In this document: in pieces, positions 45,835 to 60,870 of the stretch | How the letters are laid out: each line of letters starts with the position of its first letter | Position numbering within the stretch: the first letter of the stretch is position 1 | Assembly (NCBI GenBank): GCA_029339505.1 | Contig: JAQISU010000114.1 | Span: forward strand, 5,816,001-5,880,000 | Origin: Unio delphinus | Lineage: Eukaryota; Mollusca; Bivalvia; Unionida; Unionidae | Direction of reading: 5' to 3' | Length of the DNA: 64,000 nt | Program-made: the position numbers and the translations under genes | Notes under the pieces: generated by a model | Seen by the model: the letters and a program-made list of their open reading frames with translations, nothing else | Databases searched by the model: none | What the model was told of the DNA's origin: nothing

Positions 45835-46250
45835 AACTTTGTACAGCACCTAATCTTTAGAAGCTCTAAGCGCTTTACAACATCTATAATGATAAAATTA
45901 CCCCAAAAAAACCCATAAAAATAAACACCATGAAATTGGAAAACAAAAAAAATGCTGAAAATATTTAAGGTAGGAAACATTTTTAGGTCTTTAAGTTTGT
46001 TCTTGCAGTCAAAAAAAAGGTGAGTTTTAAGAGCACTCTTGAAAGGGATCACTGTCTTTGTGTCTAATTTCAATGAGCAATTCATTCCACATTGCTGGGC
46101 ACTGGTACGCAAAAGAACACTGTCCATATGGCTTCGTTTTCAAAGTGGGAATAATGAGTTTACAATTGTCAGAAGAGGAGCATAAGTATCTTGCTGATGT
46201 GTACATATTGGTGAGGCCAGATAGGTATGATGGACTGGAGTCCATCTATA
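45788..46250 (-). pseudogene. LINE 3' end, second copy, frameshifted
   Basis: Minus-strand counterpart of 18010-18451. It has a QCSFAYQCPAMWNELL segment near 46085-46130, then after a frameshift FKSALKTHLF near 46020-46050. The shared tail (reads AAGCGCTTAGAGCTTCTAAA) ends in (TTA)n at 45791-45831. Lies in a phosphatase intron. Confidence 0.75.
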
Positions 46251-46887
46251 TCACAAAGAAAATATGTCATATCATGTGACCCAATTAGCAAACCCAAAAT
46301 CCCAAAAGCAAAAGCATAATTTACTTCCTAACCACTTACTAAACTTGTTACAATGACACATGGAAAATCATATCCAAGCATATCAAGTTACAAAAGATAG
46401 CTGACTAACTGCAAAAGTGTGGCTCTAAAGGCAAAATAGCATATTTTGAGAATAATTTTCACCCAATATTTACAAATTGTACCCATTTTGAATACTCATG
46501 AAATAAGATCATATATGTAACCCAAAAATAATTAACCAGCCCGACTTTTATCCACACACGTAAAAGACCAGATGAGAATGAAATGGTCTTTCAAAAGGCC
46601 AGAAAAACTAAAAGTTTTGTCAGTAAATCATTTGCAAATAAAGCACTTAGTTGCAATACCAGTGGCACTATTTGTGCTAAAATGGAAAAATCCAAAAGGT
46701 TTCACATTGCTTACACAATCCTCAAATATATTTCAAACCAAGGTAACTTTATCACTGTAACATTGTTAACACGTGGCAAATGAAATACATACATGAGATC
46801 AAATGTGATTTTCAAGTTAAGATACAGGAACATCTCAGCGAATTTTAAAAAAAAGGATACCCAAGTTTCAAAACCAACTGTTGCCAT

Positions 46888-47038
46888 TGTTGTAGGGTTT
46901 AATGCCACTACCAGCACAAGATATGTTATACATGGCTGCCAGTATAAATGGTGGAGGAAGAACCCGGGAAAACACCAGAAAAAACCATTGACCCAGAAGA
47001 AGCTACTGGCAAGCTTTCTCACATACCCACCTTGGATA
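46888..47038 (-). mobile_element. SINE family A fragment (tail and centre only)
   Basis: GTTGTAGGGTTTAATGCCAC, GGTGGAGGAAGAACCCGGGA and AGCTTTCTCACATACCCAC match the family; the tRNA head is missing. Confidence 0.75.
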
Positions 47039-47544
47039 TGAAAGTCATATTAAACATGACTGTTGCTGGATAATACTGTCATTTTGCTAATCCAATTAGG
47101 ATACACTATGACGGCATTATAAAACATCTATAATTTACACTTGGGGGAAATAAATCCCAAAACTGCACACCTCCTTGTCATTTCTATATATCAAGCAGAT
47201 ATACTTTAAGTTCACTCATTAAGCAACAGGGTTCGTACTCAAATATGAATGATAAATTCAAAGACTTTTCCCAAACTTTCAAAGACCACAAACAGAGATT
47301 TCCAAGACCTATTTTTGCTAACATTGTGTATACAGGTCATATGAGAAAACAACGAATGCCAAATACCACAATATTGTTTACTGATTAAAGTCAAACTATA
47401 ATTAATTTCCTAAAATTACATTATAATGATCGAGAAGATAGGTTAACATTCATTGTTTTTTTCTCCAGAAATAAGTAACATATGTGTCAGATTTAATACA
47501 ACATAAATTGTTCTCTTAAAGACATCAGCACTGCTTTAAATGCA

Positions 47545-47880
47545 TTATTTTATTTGCTTTTTTTTCTCTTCAATCATTTTGGAAAGAGATGCCACCACTG
47601 TCATCTTTTCCTCTGCTCTTCTCCTAAGAGCATTTGACTCTGTGACAAGCACAATGAGTCCTTTTAACTCTGCCTCTTCTGCTTTCTGTACAGAGGAAGC
47701 ATGTAGGCTGGCAATGTCAGCTTCAAGACGCAGCTTTTTGGCTTTAAGTTCTTCCACTTCATCCAAGGCCAACTCCCGTTTCTTTCCTTTTGGGTTTTTC
47801 TTCTCATCCTTCTCCTCTGCTTTCTTCTTATCCAGATAGGCATGGTACTTATGTCTTGCAGAGGAGGCATATGTCATCAT
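47545..47880 (-). CDS. coiled-coil frame overlapping the BED-finger gene
   Basis: 111 codons, strongly charged, with a Lys-rich block (KGKKRELALDEVEELKAKKL) and heptad-like Leu/Ile/Val spacing predicting a long coiled coil. It starts at ATG 47880-47878, overlapping the upstream TGA. It may be the C-terminal half of one original protein, separated by a 1-base shift, or a separately translated product. Confidence 0.6.
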   Translation of the reverse strand: MMTYASSARHKYHAYLDKKKAEEKDEKKNPKGKKRELALDEVEELKAKKLRLEADIASLHASSVQKAEEAELKGLIVLVTESNALRRRAEEKMTVVASLSKMIEEKKKQIK

Positions 47881-48022
47881 TTCATTGCTAAAGTAGAAGT
47901 TGCTAGAGCTGCTTTGGTAGGCTGCTTTGTACTTGTCACACCATCTGCTGCTGGCTGTGAAAAGTATGCACTTACTGGTGCGACTTGTTTTGCAGATATT
48001 GTATTTTGTTGGTGCTTACATC
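47877..48022 (-). CDS. BED-type zinc-finger protein, exon 2 (to stop)
   Basis: Acceptor TTTGTTTCGTTTCTAG (AG at 48024-48023). The first two bases complete a Gly codon, and CKH supplies the last zinc ligand of the finger. A low-complexity Ala/Thr/Gln stretch follows with a stop at 47879-47877. The stop overlaps the ATG of the coiled-coil frame (ATGA), so the product is 103 residues, unless frameshifting, reinitiation or an undetected splice joins the next frame. Confidence 0.65.
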
Positions 48023-48661
48023 CTAGAAACGAAACAAAAGTAATTATCACTGCAAGAATTTTAATGAATCTAAATGAAAACATACAACTTCATGATGCAT
48101 GAAAGTAATTTTTAAATCGGTTTTACATGCTAGTAAGAAAAGCTATTTAGACACAAATTACCATTTAAAAATGGCTTCTGAAAAAGTGAAATAAAATATT
48201 GTTTTTTTTTTTATTAAAAAAGGCTGTGATGTGTGGGCACCTAATTCTCTGACTTTAAAATTAGGTTAGGCGGGTTTTCCCCCATTTTTTGTGATAAACA
48301 ATTCAAGAACAATAACTCTTGTTTAACTCTAATATAGTGTACGCATGCGCACTTTGAAACTGTTTATCCGTGAATTTAATTTAGTACAATGCATGTTTCT
48401 GTATTAAATCAAGTAATGATGTTATGTAGAACAAAATTTTCGAAAATGAATTTTTTCCTCAAATGTGTTAAATAAACCGACCGTAGAAGTACATTTAAAC
48501 AGGCCCTCTTTTGCTATATCTACCAAATCATCAAACTAAACGATCTTATTTTATACCCGACGAGTAATGAATTACCATTATTTTCCCAAAAATACCAATT
48601 GCTTATACTTCTGCATCTTTGTTCCACCAAATGAACATGTAGTTACTAATTTGCAACTTAC

Positions 48662-48827
48662 CTTTGGCATGACTTGTAAGGGCTCCTTCTCCCATTGAAG
48701 CCAAGTTGATCGTCTTTTTACACAATGTACAAAACGCCTTTCGTTTGCATAACTTATCCTTTTGCAGCCATTCCTTGTACTTCTCTTGTTCAAGCCAGAT
48801 ATCGTTGAAAGAGCAAAGACCTGGCAT
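48662..48827 (-). CDS. BED-type zinc-finger protein, exon 1
   Basis: The ATG at 48827-48825 starts 55 codons plus one base, then the donor GGTAAGT (GT at 48661-48660). It encodes an aromatic lead (FNDIWLEQEKYKEWLQ), the CTLC pair and an MGEGALTSHAKG segment, the pattern of BED fingers at the N termini of hAT transposases. The second His comes from exon 2. Probably binds DNA, perhaps the transposon ends. Confidence 0.75.
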
Positions 48828-49777
48828 TTTTAAACACTGAACTTGCAGAAGATGTAAATCGAATGAAGAAATTTTGAATTCTCGAGCGTGTAACTTTCGC
48901 GAACTTTCTACGTAGAATTAGTGTAATTAACATTTTGATTGGCTAAAACTGATGGACTCGTCCAGTCAAATTCAACTATTCGTCAAACGAAAGAAGCCAG
49001 GAAAACCAGCTGCTAACGACCATGGGCAATTTTATTGGCGACTTCCTTTGATGAAGTGTGTAGCGGCACCGCATGGCTTTGATGAAGAGTGCATGCGTGA
49101 TTGAAGTCGCCGCCGAGGCATACTTTGGATGGCCAAACAAAACAAAGCCTCTTTTGTTAATGCGGCGGCAATAAACTGAACGGGTCATCAAAAGAAAGAA
49201 ACCAGGATAACTGGATTACATCTGAATCTAACAATCTCGGATATTTTTATTTGTGATTTTGGAAAGAAATTAATTTTTGAGGGGTTTATTTCAATTTTCA
49301 AAGACTTTTAAAGACCTCAGGGTAATATGCTCGATTTTCCCAAACTTTCAAGGCCTTGAAAATGCTACCTCATTTTTCCCAAACTCTCAAAGACCTTCAA
49401 AGACCGTACGAACCCTGAGCAAGTTTGATATCAGGGGGATTATTATCCAACAAAGGTATTCCTGACCGGTATGAAATTTACTTTACTTTCCTTTCAGGGG
49501 GTTAACAGGCATGCTTTATTTTTGTTATTAACTTAACTCAGGTGAAGATAACATGGGCCATCAAGATCCAACAATTCTGCATATCCTTTGTTTTCTCCCC
49601 ATGACTACTGCATCAGAAGTCTATTGTGCAGTGATGAAAGTCTAAGTAGAATGATTGGCCTGAACTAGAATTTAAGCAAGCAATAATTCTAAAGAAATTA
49701 CATGGCTTCCTGTTTCAAGAAGCTTTACACATTGAAAAAATTCCTCCAAGAAAGTAAATTAGTCCTGAAATTTCTTA

Positions 49778-50035
<258 letters not shown>

Positions 50036-50511
50036 TCAGAGCTGAGCAATTTGTGAAGAAAACAGTAGTCTTGTATACTTAAATCAAATCAGAACAAAAC
50101 TAATGTGGTATATACATATATCAATTTCATTATAAACAAGAAACATTAACATACTATTAATTAAATCTTAAGTACAGTTGCATATTACATTATCTGATCT
50201 TGACATTCTTTAATGAGAAGCCAATCTGATGAACTTTTCATAAGAAAAGACTTCAAGACATTACAATTACTTTCATTATTCATTTTAAGTTTGATATGTG
50301 TAGGCTTGAAGGGCCTTTATTAAAAAAGCAATATATGTAATACCCTCTTTTCTACCATAACAATCTTTCACCCGATAAAATAAAAATAGAGGTCAGAGTC
50401 ATGTGTGTATATCACAATGCATACCTACCCACTGTCTACATATCTATGGTGGCATTATCAAACTTATTTGATGGGTGGATGAGAGTTGGAAAAAACAGGA
50501 GGTAACAGTAC

Positions 50512-51319
50512 TGTTACGGCTATTGGATTTAATTTTATTTATTTTTAATTATTAAATCCAAATTTGTCATTTAGGGTTTATTATTATTTAAATGGGAAAT
50601 TTTTCTAGAAAATTCACTTGACCTGGACTTTTCTGGTAAACAGGCTGACCTTGGCTTGGTTACCTCAATATCTGACCTTGCTTTAGACATTGTCAACAAG
50701 TCTTCAATTCTATTGGTTGGTTTCGGGGACAGCATTTTATCAGTGGCTGATTTATTCTTCTAGTTCATTCTTTAAGCATGTGACTTGGTGAAGGTAGCTC
50801 TTTCCATGACCTTCCAGACTCACATGATTCCTCTTGTTTACTTCAGAAAAACAATATATATAGCTGTGTTTTAGAAGCTAACTTTAGTAGAATATAAATT
50901 GGGCTTATTTTAAAGAAGTTGTGTATTTTCTGTTTTGAGTTTAATATCTTGTTCTGGACTGTGTCAATTCGTTGGAAAAGAAGAATTATTCTATTTATCT
51001 GGAAATGAACATATGTTTCATAATTTCATCTGGATGATTTAAAAACAAGAACTGTACCACGTGACATTGTCAGCCATTTTGGATTACATCGTCAAGATTC
51101 GAACCTGGAACTATTAGAACATTTATTTATCAGGACTTGAAATTCCATTAGTGGATTATTTTGTGAATTCTATATTTGTTGGATTTGATTCTCTAAAACC
51201 GTGAGTTTATTTATTTTATGAAAATAATTGTTCTTAATAAATTCATTGTTAAAGTTATACAAGCTTGTTAGTTTTCACTCTTTCTGTGTTGCTGCTTATT
51301 CGAGCCTAAGCACGTAACA
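50512..51319 (+). mobile_element. solo LTR, 808 bp
   Basis: Begins TGTTACG and ends CGTAACA (exact 7-bp inverse), flanked by GTAC on both sides (4-bp target duplication). Inside are a TATA-like ATATATATAG near 50853 and AATAAA at 51236-51241, giving a plus orientation. No gag-pol remains, so it probably formed by LTR-LTR recombination. Unrelated in sequence to the giant LTR at the left of the window. Confidence 0.82.
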
Positions 51320-51780
51320 GTACCTATGCAAGCTGACCTGTCATAATGATATGAAAATTGTCTAAAAAGTTATACTGGGCCTTAGTTACCTTTTTATCTT
51401 TATGCAATTTTAAATGCATAGTAAAGTAAACCGATAATAAGTGTTACGAAGAAATGGATCTGTTTTGGCATTTATTCAATCATCAAAGGTGCAGCAAAAA
51501 AAAGAGACTTGACTCTGTTACAGCTAATATTCCAGGTATTTTAGTAATCTGTTTCATTCATGTAACTATGACTTCCTTGATAATGGTGATATGCTAATCC
51601 CCCCCCCCCATCCTACTATGCTATGGATGCATATTTAGGTATTTTTGTTTCCCATGACCTTGTCTGTTTCTCATGATTTTCATCAAACTGGCATACCTTT
51701 GTTGGCATGAGGATGACAAACTCCTATTCATCATAAATTGTTCACATAATCAGCATAAATTATCATAATGATAAAAAGCA
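51320..51780. other. intronic, nothing recognised
   Basis: Intron of the phosphatase gene with a poly-C run near 51598-51610. Confidence 0.5.
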
Positions 51781-51789
51781 TACTGTGAT

Positions 51790-52150
51790 GACTGTACTGG
51801 GATGACTATCATAAAATAATCTTCAAATTGGAACAACTGTACTGGGATGACTATCATAAAATACTCTTCAAATTGGGACAACTTTACTGCAGTGACTGTA
51901 ACGGGATGAATATCGTTAAATACTTTTCAAATTGGAACAACTGTACTGGGATGACTATCTTTAAATAATCTTCAAATTGGAACAACTGTACTGGGATGAC
52001 TATCATAAAATACTCTTCAAATTGGGACAACTTTACTGCAGTGACTGTAATGGGATGAATATCGTTAAATACTCTTCAAATTGGGACAACTGTGCTGCGA
52101 TGACTATCATAAAATAGTCTTCAAATTGGGACAACTCTACTGGGATGATT
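51790..52150. repeat. ~45-bp tandem repeat with a longer variant
   Basis: About eight units of GGGATGACTATCATAAAATA + CTCTTCAAATTGGGACAACTGTACT; some carry an added CTGCAGTGACTGTAA segment. Confidence 0.85.
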
Positions 52151-52339
52151 TCATCATAATAACATCATACTAGTTTGACTGCACCTGGGTCACTGTCTCA
52201 AAATACACATCATACCAGGACAAATGTATCAGTGATCTGCAAAGGTCAGTACTTAAGATGATTTGGACATTTGAAGCACTTGTCTGGCATGTAACAGGAA
52301 AATTGGTTGTTAACCCTTCAACTCATGTAAGCATCTTTA

Positions 52340-52480
52340 TATGCCTCTACTCCATTCTCACAGAAATATTTGGATGCCTCTACACCATTTTCATTGAAGC
52401 GTTTAGATTCCTCTTCTCCATTTTCATGGTAATGTTTGGATGCCTCTACACCATTCTTATGGAAGCTTATTTGGATGCCT
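52340..52480. repeat. 33-bp minisatellite, four copies
   Basis: TTTGGATGCCTCTACACCAT + TTTCATGGAAGCG-like units. The minus-strand frame reads NGVEASK repeats; with no other support it is not taken as a gene. Confidence 0.8.
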
Positions 52481-53478
52481 GCTGTAGACATCAGCCATTT
52501 TAAGCTGGCTTTCATGGTATCACCTTTACAGAAAACCCCAATTAGATACTACATTCAATGATCTGAATGACCATTACATCAGATCATGTGGCAGCTATTT
52601 TAAGCTCTAGTCCTAATTTGCTATTTAATGTAACTGTGTCAAGAGTCTCCACTCTCCATAATGGAGGCTGCAGATTTTGTTCAGTAATGGAGTTTGTTTG
52701 ATTACAATCACTAGTATGAAAGTTTCAATAATTTTGGTAATGGCTCAGATATTGATGTATGCAACAGTGAGTTTTTATAATTCATCAAATTCAGACGATT
52801 TAGTGATGTAGATGTAGACAGAAATTTGTAAATTTTGAGTATGACAAATGGCAGCTATGGATGTCAACGTGGCTTCACTGGCTTGATGGTGAACAAGTTT
52901 TCTAAAAATTTTAAAGCACATAAAAATTTCATCCATATAATTTTTTTTTACAGCTATAGTGATCATATTTTACTCTAAGCTCTTTTTACACATAATAAGT
53001 GTGTAAAAACTGATGTTGAACATTATATATACCAAACTAGTAAAAAACAGTTAACAGACAGGCCTATATGTATGTAGTCCAACAGGTAACAGGTGTTCTA
53101 TTTATAGCGCACTGCACTGTGTAATTTTGGTACATATATATATCAACTGCCTGAGAAGCTATCCACTTTATGAGGTAAAGGGTTAATTCTTGAGATATAT
53201 TATAATCAAAGCTCTGTAAATAAAAAGTAACATTAACTGTCCGCTACTAAGATTTATGGAGTTAAATATAGCAGGATCTTGTGAATCATATCATTCTGAA
53301 CTCCAACTTTTAAACATAACTACACATACAATTGTGTCAAATAAGTTCAGCTAAATTCAAAAACATTATTATTGACATATAAAATGACAATATCAGAGGA
53401 ATTGTAACCCAAGAGTCTTACATGACACAATAACCAATGTTTAAACAATGAATAGTTCACCACAAAAAAATGACAAAC

Positions 53479-53627
53479 CTGCAATGAACAATAACTGGTC
53501 CCCCACTTTTGATTAGCTTCTCTCTAACCATACGCACAAATCGTATAAGTATCTGGGGTTTGGATGGCACCCCAAAATCAGGCCATGCTGTAAAATGAAA
53601 ATGCCGAATCTGGCGCGTCTGGTCACC
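53479..53627 (-). CDS. phosphatase exon: WPD loop to catalytic Cys
   Basis: Acceptor TTATTCTTTAG, donor GTTTGT. 49 residues plus two bases. It contains FHFTAWPDFGVP, whose Asp is the general acid, and ends PVIVHC plus AG, so the HCX5R signature is split by the next intron directly after the catalytic Cys codon (53483-53481). Confidence 0.95.
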
Positions 53628-53643
53628 CTAAAGAATAAAAATG

Positions 53644-53647
<4 letters not shown>

Positions 53648-53712
<65 letters not shown>

Positions 53713-53713
53713 G

Positions 53714-53771
<58 letters not shown>
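53648..53771. repeat. two adjacent (AT)n arrays
   Basis: Two AT runs (about 53648-53709 and 53719-53771), each preceded by AATGTTAA, so the unit start is duplicated. It lies just 20 bases outside a phosphatase exon, in the intron. Confidence 0.95.
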
Positions 53772-53772
<1 letters not shown>

Positions 53773-54119
53773 CAAACACAAATTTTTTTGGTCAAATTCA
53801 AAGATCAGGAGAGTGCAATATTCTATCAACATGTCAGACTACTTAAAAAATTGTCAATGGTTAGAATCAGAGTGCAATAATTACATAAAGCATTTTCCAA
53901 TCACTGAATTGAAATGTAAATATAAAGACAGATAATGACAGTTTTACTAACTCACTTTTAAAAGTTTTATAGAAATAATACTTCCTGTAGAGCAGAAACT
54001 GTGTAACTTTTATATTATTCTGCATTATTTCTAAAGAAGGCTATTTTTGTAATCATACAGCTTTAAGGTGGTGAAGTTATCTTTTGCCTTTGTGGTGAAA
54101 AAGATCAAGCCACACTTAC

Positions 54120-54242
54120 CAAGGAGACCCTAAATTCAGTGATGGTCCAGTCAGGGAAAACTGTCTCATTTAATGCAGCAACCTGAAGATCTCCATAAAA
54201 TACTGCATCTGATCCACTTGGCCAGTAGTGATCACACTTCTC
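54120..54242 (-). CDS. phosphatase exon: KCDHYWP region
   Basis: Acceptor ATGTATTTATACAG, donor GTAAGT, 41 residues in phase 0. EKCDHYWP begins the exon and DWTITEFRVSL ends it, both typical R3-type core segments. Confidence 0.95.
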
Positions 54243-54689
54243 CTGTATAAATACATTCACTTGTATATGATATGTACATTATACACATTTTTGCCATCAA
54301 CGATAAAATATGTTGAGGAATCACAAGCATGTGTACTTTATCTTTTTACTGTGATAAAACCCGGCTTAAGATTACGGGAATCATTCATATGTATTGATGA
54401 AGCTGAATAGGGAAATCCCAACCAAGGTCATAGTTCATGGGAAGAAACGAGGATCTACAATGTTCCTGCGCACAAAATAAGAGCCTGAAAGACAGCCTGC
54501 TCATCCAGCTTCATAACAGCACAAAAAAAGGTCATGTAACCTGAGTGACCATTACATAGCAAAAAACAAACAAACAACAAGAGTCCATGGCTCAAAATAA
54601 TTTCCAGGAATTCAAGGTAAGATGATTTCTTAAAACTACCAAGAGTTAAAACCATTTTTGATATTCTTCAGCAATAACAAAATTTTTAA

Positions 54690-54860
54690 ATCAGCTACTT
54701 TGGTGGACATAATGGATGAAATCTTACCACCATTTTCATTTAGGACCAAGAAAGTATCATCAGGGGTTTTCTGGTGAAATCCTCATGCTGCTATAACTTT
54801 CCATTTAAGAACAAGACTGTCAAGATGGATACCATGGTAACAGATCAATTCCATTTCTAT
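54690..54860. repeat. GGCCACNATGG-family repeat, one worn unit
   Basis: ACCATTTTCATTTAGGACCA, AAGTATCATCAGG and CAAGATGGATACCATGG match the family at 34950-35470. Confidence 0.55.
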
Positions 54861-55939
54861 TTGCCCTGGCAGTTGGACTTATCTGACAGATGATCTGACA
54901 TTTTCCCATATCATGTCCTCATCTTCCAAATTTTGTGATGACTTCACATTACAAGCTTGGCTCATATCTGGCAGTGGCAGGCATTCAAAAGTTGGCAACA
55001 CATGATACATTTCCTCAATAGCTGCTTTAAAACTGAAATCAGTCATTCTATCACTAAGTCACCATTCCAATGTAGACTGTCCTCATCAGCAGATATATGG
55101 ATAAGGCACTGCCATTGTCTTATGTGCATCTCGAGTCCAACACTGCATGCTGAGGAAGGTTAATATTTCATGCAAACAAATTTCATCCCCATTAAACCTC
55201 CTGAATGTACTACATTTCATTAACATATTTAAGTCAAATAGACAAGTATGACAAAGAAACTTGAAAATAACAATCTGCAAAGTGTTCATAAAAATCAGAA
55301 TAACACTCTTTCATTTAGCAAATGCCTTCCCTTGAAACCAAGTATGTTTAAATGGAACAGCCCTTAGCAGAAATAACCAACACTATGCATCATGGAGAGA
55401 ATAAGGTAAGTTTATAAAATTAACAGTGAATACCTTACTACACACCTTCACACTGATACACCAACATTTTGGATGCGTTTAAATCACAAATATAATAATG
55501 CATTTTGGGAAATTTTACTGTAATTTGAAGATAATGTTGAGCAAAAGCTTAAAATTTGAACAAGAGTTTCTTCCCTTGATCTATATGAAACTTGGGGCAG
55601 AATTGACCAAATTTCCTTTTTCAACAAGGTTGGATTCTGTAGGTAGTGTTCATTTTCTGAATATTAATGTTACCAGTGAATGGATTCAAAGGTGTAACAT
55701 GAAAGTAGTAACACCTATCAAAATATAGCTTGTGAGACAGGACAAGAATTTTCCACATTGAAATTTCCAACTGGAAAATCACTGGGCCCTAAATAGATGT
55801 GACAACAGCCTATTCCCTACGTTTGAAATCATCAAGTAAACCATATGGTGAAGACAGTTGTGATAAACCTTCAAAGAGGCCAAGTCACTGTTATAGACAA
55901 CTAATCATCACAGACTATTATGGTTATATCAATCTTTAC
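54861..55939. other. intronic, nothing recognised
   Basis: Phosphatase intron without supportable exon or repeat. Confidence 0.5.
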
Positions 55940-55949
55940 GGGTAACTAC

Positions 55950-56187
55950 CTAGGAGCCCTGAGTGGCCGAGTGGTCTAAAGCACTTTCCATTGCGGATCA
56001 CTGCCATCTCACCTCTGTCTGCGTGGGTTCGAGTCTAAGATTCGGCTAATGTAGTTATGTGAGAAAGCTTGCCAGTAGCTTCTCGTGGGTTGGTGGTTCT
56101 TTCCGGGGAGTTTTCCAGGGTTCTTCCTCCACCAATAATACTGGCCGCCATGTATAGCATAATGGCATTAAACTCTACAACAACAAT
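55950..56187 (+). mobile_element. SINE family A, best-preserved copy
   Basis: Flanks GGGTAACTAC (55940-55949) and GGGTAGCTAC (56188-56197) form a target duplication with one change. The head has box A GTGGCCGAGTGGTCTAAAGC (Leu/Ser-tRNA-like) and box B GGGTTCGAGTCT, then GAGAAAGCTTGCCAGTAGCT, a CGTGGGTTGGTGGTTCTTTC centre and a CTACAACAACAA tail. It is the reference copy for recognising the others. Confidence 0.9.
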
Positions 56188-56636
56188 GGGTAGCTACTCT
56201 TTAACTTTACCTTAAGAATTCCATTATATCACACAGAATTGTATTTAACATTTAACTTTAATAAGGTAAGTAATTTTGCTCTCAAGAGTTTCAGAATTTA
56301 TAAACTCGATTAAAACTTTTAAACTTTCTTCAAAACAGGACATTGGGAATACATTGCATGAATTTTTTTAATGGAACTGTAAAATATTTTGATCTCTCAA
56401 TCTATCACAAACACTGACCAAAAGTATATTGTACAAAACCAATATGGCAATAGCTCCAGTTACACACTTCTATTATTATTTTATTTCAAATTCAAAACTT
56501 TATTAAATAAAATTTTGAAAAAGGCATCAAATTTACCAATACTATCTCATGTGATAATAAACCATCATCACTGCTCCTACTTTACATGTCATATAGTTAT
56601 TAGGCCAAGGGAGACAACCTTCATGGCTAGATGTCA

Positions 56637-58070
<1,434 letters not shown>

Positions 58071-58290
58071 AGTGCCAGGCGACTTGGTGGACTAAAACTC
58101 TTACCTTTATAGATCTCTCTCAACTTATCTCTGTCCAATTAGGTTTGAGTCTTAGCTTGGCCATCGTGGGTATGTGCGAAAGCTTGCCAGTAGCTTTTAA
58201 TGGTTCGGTGGCTCTTCTCAAGGTCTTCATTGGTTCTTCTCTTCCTCCCACAAAAACCAAACCATTCATTATGTATACCACTCAGAGTGT
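58071..58290 (+). mobile_element. ancient SINE family A copy
   Basis: Worn GCGACTTGGTGGACTAAAAC head, GGTTTGAGTCTTAG box B, GCGAAAGCTTGCCAGTAGCT core and TTCTTCTCTTCCTCCCAC. Confidence 0.6.
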
Positions 58291-58626
58291 TTCATGCATT
58301 TCTATATTCGGTGATCATAGAAGGACTAACTTAAATAGTGCCAGGATGATGAAAGTATGGTAACAATGACATGAAGTAAAACTGATTATTTATCATGTCA
58401 CAACTATAATGTTACATAATATGAAGCATGATGTCAAATGAAATAATTTTACTATCAGAACAAACTGTGTTCATAAGCCACATCAAAGTTTAAAGTAGTT
58501 CCACGACATCACAAGTTGAAAATTCACTAATTAATCAATTTTAGTATTTTATTGTGTGAAATTATCCAAATTGGTGCAAAATTATTTTCAGCTTAACAGC
58601 CTTGCATATTTGATAATAATGTTTCA

Positions 58627-60131
<1,505 letters not shown>

Positions 60132-60216
60132 CTCAAATTGTTCTGCATACTTGAAGTCAGAATCAGCTGACATTTTCTGTATATAATCCTGTATTTCACT
60201 GAGATTAAATGGATGC
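60132..60216 (-). CDS. phosphatase exon: N-terminal helices of catalytic domain
   Basis: Acceptor TTTTGTATGCAG, donor GTAAAC. The first base completes a Gly codon; 28 residues follow, from HPFNLSEIQDYI to KYAEQFE, the usual lead-in of the catalytic domain. Confidence 0.92.
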
Positions 60217-60734
60217 CTGCATACAAAAAAAAGATAAAAAATATACTGTAAAAACTGAATAATATGCATAGATGTTTATCTGTACGTCTGTATGTACTCA
60301 CTGCTGTATGAACCTGTAGACACTTGAATTTACCAGAACAAAATTACTTATTTAAAGTTTCAACATTACAAAATCATTGATCTTTGTTGAGGTGACTTAT
60401 GAACCAGAAAATCTAATATGAACATATGCAACATGTAGGTCAAAACTATGTTAATTGTTCACAAAACTTCATATCTGCCAAATAAAGATCTGTAACTATT
60501 TGTTTTTACATGATTATTGAAAAAGTTTGAAATTTATCTTGTTTCTGAATGGGTACAATGTCATTTCTGCAGAATATCACAAAAATACATTACAACACAT
60601 GGATGTCAAAGACATCACAAACAAACAGTATGATGAATTAATGCAAATCACTTATCACATATTTAAAAGCACCTCTCAAAGGAATCCTCTAATAATATGC
60701 AATTATGGGCTTTTGTTCATTTAATAATGTATGT

Positions 60735-60870
60735 ACAATATATGTACTCGCTTGTAAGTCAAGTCCAACTGCAAACTACACAAACCCAGATGTGCTGTCA
60801 CTTTATAGAATGACATATCAAGGTCTATGCTGTTTGTAGCAGAACTTTACTTATACATTAGTATACATTA
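60735..60870. mobile_element. MITE family M copy
   Basis: ACTCGCTTGTAAGTCAAGTC, CAAACTACACAAACCCAGAT and AAGGTCTATGCTGTTTGTAG. Confidence 0.55.

Larger units (their letters stand above)
47227..49417 (-). mobile_element. 2.19-kb hAT-like DNA transposon carrying a BED-finger gene
   Basis: Ends CAGGGTTCGTAC (47227-47238) and GTACGAACCCTG (49406-49417) are exact inverses, flanked on both sides by AGCAA (5-bp target duplication). Both ends carry extra subterminal copies of a CTTTGAAAGTTTGGGAAAA-like motif, as transposase binding arrays often do. The only coding region is the minus-strand BED-finger/coiled-coil gene. The 5-bp TSD and a BED finger of transposase style suggest a hAT-related (hAT5-like) element, but no catalytic domain is seen. 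It sits in the phosphatase intron between 49835 and 44870. Confidence 0.78.

Noticed and set aside
45738..46245. Two overlapping minus-strand frames as a host gene
   Set aside because: They are the frameshifted C terminus and tail of a LINE also seen at 18010-18451.
52318..52515. Minus-strand 65-codon frame with NGVEASK repeats
   Set aside because: Four copies of a 33-bp repeat; no other evidence of a gene.
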